From the NCBI GenBank assembly GCA_944388685.1, contig CALXJS010000034.1, positions 1 to 16,740 on the forward strand: a stretch of DNA of 16,740 nucleotides, in the 5' to 3' direction. Position 1 is the first letter of the stretch. Every line of letters begins with the position of its first letter. Source of the DNA: an uncultured Clostridia bacterium. GTDB taxonomy: Bacteria > Bacillota_A > Clostridia > TANB77 > CAG-508. Below, piece after piece: positions 14,503-16,740 of this stretch. The notes below the pieces were generated by a model. That model had not been told where the DNA came from and searched no databases. It saw nothing but the letters and a program-made list of their open reading frames with translations. The position numbers and the translations under genes are program-made.

Positions 14503-15591
14503 ATGAATAGAGAAAATCATTTTAAAGAAATTATAAATAACTTTATAAGAAATATAAAAAGAATTGTAACAAGTATTCCCAAAAGAACAAAGATAGTCAT
14601 TATAGTAATATTGATAGTTATTCTAATCAGTTCTTTAATTTTTGTATGGATTAGGGAAAGCCAAAAACAGAAATATGTAGAATATGATGGCAAAAATTTA
14701 AAAGAAAGTAAGTATCCAGGATATAAAGAACGAATAGATGCTTTACTAGAAGAACATCCTAATTGGACATTTACCTTGTTTTATACAAAGTTAGATTGGG
14801 AAGAAGTTATTGCAAATGAAGGACATAAAGACAATACAGAATATCCAACAAATTTAATTCCAGATTCGTCTGACTATCCTGAAGATTGGAAATGTGAAAT
14901 AGATAGAGACAAGACATTTGATAATGGAACATGGCTATGTGCTTCTGATAAAGCAATAAAATATCAAATGGATCCTAGAAATATATTAAATGATGAAAAC
15001 ATATTTCAATTTGCAGAATTAAAATATGTAGAGGGTGCACAAACAGAAACTGGAATCAATGAAATAACAGAAGGTTCTTTTCTAGAAGGAGATAGTATAA
15101 CAGAAGCATTGATACAAGCAGGAGAAAATGCTAATTTGGATCCATATTTCATAGCATCTAGATTAATTCAAGAACAAGGAAGAAATGGAACAATATTGTC
15201 TAGAGGTTGTGAATATAATGACATGGTGGTCTATAATCCATTTAATATTAATGCAAGAGGAAATTCACAAGATGAAATTATTCAAAATGCGGCACAATAT
15301 GCTTATGACCAAGGATGGGACAGCTTAGAAAAAGCATTAATTGGTGGAGTAGAATTCTTAAAAGAAGGATATATTAATGTGGGACAAAATACATTATATT
15401 TACAAAAATTTGATGTCGTGAATCAAGATGAAAGTTTGTATACCCATCAATATATGCAAAATTTATTAGCACCACAATCTGAAGCAAATAATATGAAAGA
15501 AATTTATGAAGCATCTGATACGGTTGATTCCGCATTGAATTTTATTGTTCCTTTGTATGAAAATATGCCAGAAGAAGTATCAGGGAGATAA
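14503..15591 (+). CDS. Membrane-anchored N-acetylglucosaminidase (GH73-like)
   Basis: The 362-residue protein has a basic N-terminus (IRNIKRIVTSIPKRTK), a membrane helix at ~31-51 (IVIIVILIVILISSLIFVWI) and an extracytoplasmic remainder. The segment YPGYKERIDALLEEHPNWTF ... LDWEEVIANE is typical of clostridial glucosaminidases. The catalytic domain follows (about 170-300): ITEALIQAGENANLDPYFIA, then 'SRLIQEQGRNG' with the presumed catalytic Glu near residue 224, then 'VVYNPFNINARGNSQDEI', 'YAYDQGWDSLEKALIGGVEFLKEGYI' and 'TLYLQKFDVVN'. It is expected to cut the GlcNAc-MurNAc bond of peptidoglycan during growth or separation, or to terminate glycan synthesis. There is no ribosome site before ATG 14503, and the promoter position implies a leaderless mRNA. 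No wall-binding repeats are present. Confidence 0.88.
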   Translation: MNRENHFKEIINNFIRNIKRIVTSIPKRTKIVIIVILIVILISSLIFVWIRESQKQKYVEYDGKNLKESKYPGYKERIDALLEEHPNWTFTLFYTKLDWEEVIANEGHKDNTEYPTNLIPDSSDYPEDWKCEIDRDKTFDNGTWLCASDKAIKYQMDPRNILNDENIFQFAELKYVEGAQTETGINEITEGSFLEGDSITEALIQAGENANLDPYFIASRLIQEQGRNGTILSRGCEYNDMVVYNPFNINARGNSQDEIIQNAAQYAYDQGWDSLEKALIGGVEFLKEGYINVGQNTLYLQKFDVVNQDESLYTHQYMQNLLAPQSEANNMKEIYEASDTVDSALNFIVPLYENMPEEVSGR

Positions 15592-15652
15592 TAGATATAA
15601 GAAAATAAGATATGATAGTATAAACTTTAATTTCATCAATAAATAAAAGTAT

Positions 15653-15681
15653 TTTACATTCCAGAAAAAATTTAGTATAAT
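15653..15681 (+). promoter_or_regulatory. Orphan sigma-A-type promoter
   Basis: TTTACA (15653-15658), 17 bases, TATAAT (15676-15681). The predicted start is near 15688. No plus-strand gene follows for more than 350 bases. A second, poorer candidate (TTGACG 15719-15724 with TAATAT 15742-15747) lies downstream. Confidence 0.65.
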
Positions 15682-15687
15682 GTAATA

Positions 15688-15830
15688 GAAATGTAACATA
15701 AATGAAACGTATTTGAAGTTGACGAAAGAAAAAAATATTGATAATATAATAAAAAATAAGAGCCGAAGCCCTTATTGAATCTCGTTTAAATGTGAATTGG
15801 AGTTCTCAGCACGAACTTCAATTTCTTTTT
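15688..15830 (+). ncRNA. Candidate small RNA antisense to a small membrane-protein ORF
   Basis: A transcript from the promoter at 15653-15681 would reach a 12-bp hairpin (GAATTGGAGTTC 15794-15805 with GAACTTCAATTT 15813-15824, loop TCAGCAC) followed by five Ts (15826-15830), giving an RNA of about 140 bases. It would overlap the 3' end of the minus-strand ORF by about 60 bases. Only sequence signals support it; the terminator's T-run is short. Confidence 0.35.
15745..15776 (-). terminator. Rho-independent terminator of the minus-strand ORF
   Basis: On the minus strand AATAAGGGC pairs with GCTCTTATT around a TTCG loop, with one A-C mismatch, and is followed by TTTTTTA. The stop codon of the ORF lies in the ascending stem. 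Confidence 0.75.
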
Positions 15831-15939
15831 GCGACCATTTAATATATGTATTGTAACTTAGACTAGCTAAGAAGCAAATAACTATACCAACAATCAAAGC
15901 AATTAAATCTCTCCCGAGATATCTTACTGCAATATTAAT
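15772..15939 (-). pseudogene. Small single-helix membrane protein, apparently lacking a proper start
   Basis: The minus-strand frame is open from 15939 (just after an in-frame TAG at 15942-15940) to TAA at 15774-15772. It reads AVRYLGRDLIALIVGIVICF, then LASLSYNTYIKWSQKEIEVR and AENSNSHLNEIQ. A transmembrane helix is followed by a charged, hydrophilic tail, and a strong terminator follows immediately, which argues that it is or was a real gene. No ATG or GTG exists in frame. TTG 15903-15901 would give a 41-residue protein with GGGAG (15922-15918) somewhat too far upstream. It is either a 5'-truncated remnant at the edge of an inserted element or a small toxin-like peptide. Confidence 0.45.
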
Positions 15940-15986
15940 CTATGCACCCAACTGAACTGTAACACATAAATAATTAAGAGTTAATA

Positions 15987-16015
15987 TTGATTTTTTTTGT
16001 TAGATATACTATAAT
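15987..16015 (+). promoter_or_regulatory. tRNA-Thr promoter
   Basis: TTGATT (15987-15992), 17 bases, TATAAT (16010-16015). The predicted start is near 16022, 28 bases before the mature tRNA. Confidence 0.85.
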
Positions 16016-16049
16016 GTTTTTAGTATACAACTAATAAGATGCTTAATAT

Positions 16050-16125
16050 GCCACTATAGCTCAGTTGGTAGAGCAACGGATTCGTAACCCGTAGGTCAGC
16101 AGTTCAATTCTGCTTAGTGGCTCCA
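16050..16125 (+). tRNA. tRNA-Thr, anticodon CGU (reads ACG)
   Basis: The 76-base cloverleaf has a perfect 7-bp acceptor stem (GCCACTA/TAGTGGC), D-arm GCTC/GAGC, anticodon loop TTCGTAA with anticodon CGT (16083-16085), T-arm AGCAG/CTGCT, discriminator T and encoded CCA. The last pair of the anticodon stem is an A-C mismatch (ACGGA with CCCGT), the only defect. The gene stands at the edge of DNA encoding a serine recombinase, and its 3' half could be an attachment-site copy. Confidence 0.95.
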
Positions 16126-16132
16126 AATTATA

Positions 16133-16170
16133 ACAACTTACGAACTATAAGGTTTGTAGGTTGTTTTTTT
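16133..16170 (+). terminator. tRNA-Thr terminator
   Basis: ACAACTTACGAAC (16133-16145) pairs with GTTTGTAGGTTGT (16152-16164), 13 pairs including two G-T wobbles, followed by a run of seven Ts (16164-16170). Confidence 0.85.
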
Positions 16171-16177
16171 ATAAACA

Positions 16178-16212
16178 AAAAATGTTCTCTTTCTGGAAAG
16201 GAGGACATTTTT
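16178..16212 (+). promoter_or_regulatory. Hairpin sequestering the ribosome site of the gene at 16214
   Basis: AAAAATGT (16178-16185) pairs with ACATTTTT (16205-16212). The stem continues through a T-G pair, CTC/GAG, a bulged G and TTT/AAA to loop CTGG (16193-16196). The ribosome site AAGGAGG (16198-16204) lies wholly inside the upper stem. This would keep translation low on an unmelted mRNA; the T5 end could also give some termination. Confidence 0.55.
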
Positions 16213-16213
16213 A

Positions 16214-16498
16214 ATGCTTGAATTTAAGATAATACAGGAATTAAAACCTAATGAGGAATTATTGGAAATCATTAAAAATTATAATTACACAATTAAGAAT
16301 GGAAAGATTAAGCATTTAATGGTTACTAATTTACAATTTATAGAACCTACTGAATATCTAATTACACATCCAATTACTCTTACAATACTAGAATACAAAG
16401 TAAACGAAATATCTAATAAAGCGTTCTATATCAAAGAATATCAGCAGAAGTATAATCTCAAAGAAGTTAAGCAAATTCTTATAAAATTGAAAACTTAG
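16214..16498 (+). CDS. Unknown 94-residue protein beside a serine recombinase
   Basis: ATG 16214 has AAGGAGG ten bases upstream. The product is a soluble, lysine/isoleucine-rich protein with predicted mixed helix and strand (IIQELKPNEELLEIIKNYNY ... YIKEYQQKYNLKEVKQILIK); I see no signal, membrane helix or known motif. It has no recognisable promoter, follows the tRNA terminator by 44 bases, and its ribosome site is inside a hairpin. Position next to the recombinase suggests it belongs to the same element, for example as a control or excision factor, but that is inference from context only. Confidence 0.65.
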   Translation: MLEFKIIQELKPNEELLEIIKNYNYTIKNGKIKHLMVTNLQFIEPTEYLITHPITLTILEYKVNEISNKAFYIKEYQQKYNLKEVKQILIKLKT

Positions 16499-16668
16499 CC
16501 TTCACATTATGCCATTCAACTTAAAAAACAAGTAAGAAACTATTTTTTTGCAAAATCTTAAATATTTTAATTTAAGAAATTCTTTTCAAGGAATAGAAAT
16601 CATAAATTTTAAAATTTGACTTGCAAAAACGTTTTTTAGATAGGAAACATATGAAGGAGGATATTTTT

Positions 16669-16740
16669 ATGAGATGTGGAGTTTATGTAAGAGTATCAAC
16701 AGAAGACCAAAGAGATAATGGTTATTCTATTGATTCACAG
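16669..16740 (+). CDS. Serine site-specific recombinase, N-terminal start only (3' truncated by window edge)
   Basis: The first 24 codons read VYVRVSTEDQ followed by RDNGYSIDSQ, the N-terminal catalytic motif of resolvase/invertase-family recombinases; the serine in 'RVS' is the expected nucleophile. The 'STEDQ..NGYSI..Q' wording is typical of large serine recombinases that integrate phages and conjugative or mobilisable elements. AAGGAGG (16654-16660) precedes ATG 16669. A possible promoter, TTGACT at 16616-16621, has no good -10. The rest of the gene lies beyond the window, so its size class cannot be confirmed here. Confidence 0.9.
   Translation, partial: MRCGVYVRVSTEDQRDNGYSIDSQ

Larger units (their letters stand above)
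15592..16049. other. 458-base gap without an intact plus-strand gene
   Basis: The gap holds an orphan plus-strand promoter, a minus-strand small-protein remnant with its terminator, a plus-strand hairpin with Ts, and the tRNA promoter, each listed separately. I see no terminator directly after the glucosaminidase, and nothing recognisable at 15943-15986. Confidence 0.7.

Noticed and set aside
16616..16644. TTGACT as a promoter for the serine recombinase
   Set aside because: No acceptable -10 hexamer exists at 16-18 bases; GATAGG is too poor to list as a feature.
1..16740. CRISPR array
   Set aside because: No regularly spaced direct repeats were seen; the repeats present are palindromic elements or local tandem copies.

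Overview
The window is AT-rich DNA of a low-GC Gram-positive bacterium, most likely an uncultured, host-associated member of the Clostridia (Bacillota). The evidence is the gene order rpoA-rplQ ... rpsB-tsf-pyrH-frr-uppS-cdsA-rseP, strong AAGGAGG ribosome sites, TTG starts on several core genes, almost exclusive AGA use for arginine, and TTGACA/TATAAT promoters with 17-base spacers.

Layout. (1) 1-1454: the 3' end of the ribosomal-protein operon (rpoA without its first ~65 codons, then rplQ), closed by a terminator. (2) 1455-4287: an accessory island. It holds a pilin-like/GLUG-repeat surface protein broken by a frameshift, a small membrane protein with a partial glycosyltransferase-like domain, and a membrane protein with a SHOCT-like tail that is also frameshifted. 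A 151-bp segment between two inverted, recombinase-site-like repeats lies just upstream of the surface gene. It carries a near-consensus promoter that points away from that gene, as expected of a phase-variable promoter in the OFF state. (3) 4299-12456: translation and envelope-lipid genes: rpsB, tsf, pyrH, an unknown membrane protein, frr, an ispA-type prenyl synthase, uppS, cdsA and rseP. IspA makes a short prenyl diphosphate, UppS extends it to the undecaprenyl carrier, and CdsA activates phosphatidate. dxr, which often lies between cdsA and rseP, is absent. rseP carries a +1 frameshift. (4) 12652-15591: two cell-surface genes with their own promoters, an Ig/cadherin-like membrane protein and a membrane-anchored N-acetylglucosaminidase that appears to be leaderless. 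(5) 15592-16740: a small minus-strand membrane-protein remnant, a possible antisense RNA, tRNA-Thr(CGU), a small unknown gene and the start of a serine recombinase, which looks like the edge of an integrated element.

Three long palindromic MITE-like elements (6281-6456, 12461-12611, 14340-14446) and a tandem hairpin repeat (4210-4287) sit just after genes and probably act as terminators. Two of the palindromes share an internal core and two share arm sequence.

The best candidates for something new are the invertible promoter, and the fact that the only two in-frame CGG codons I found in the window sit exactly where rseP and the pilin-like gene lose their frame.
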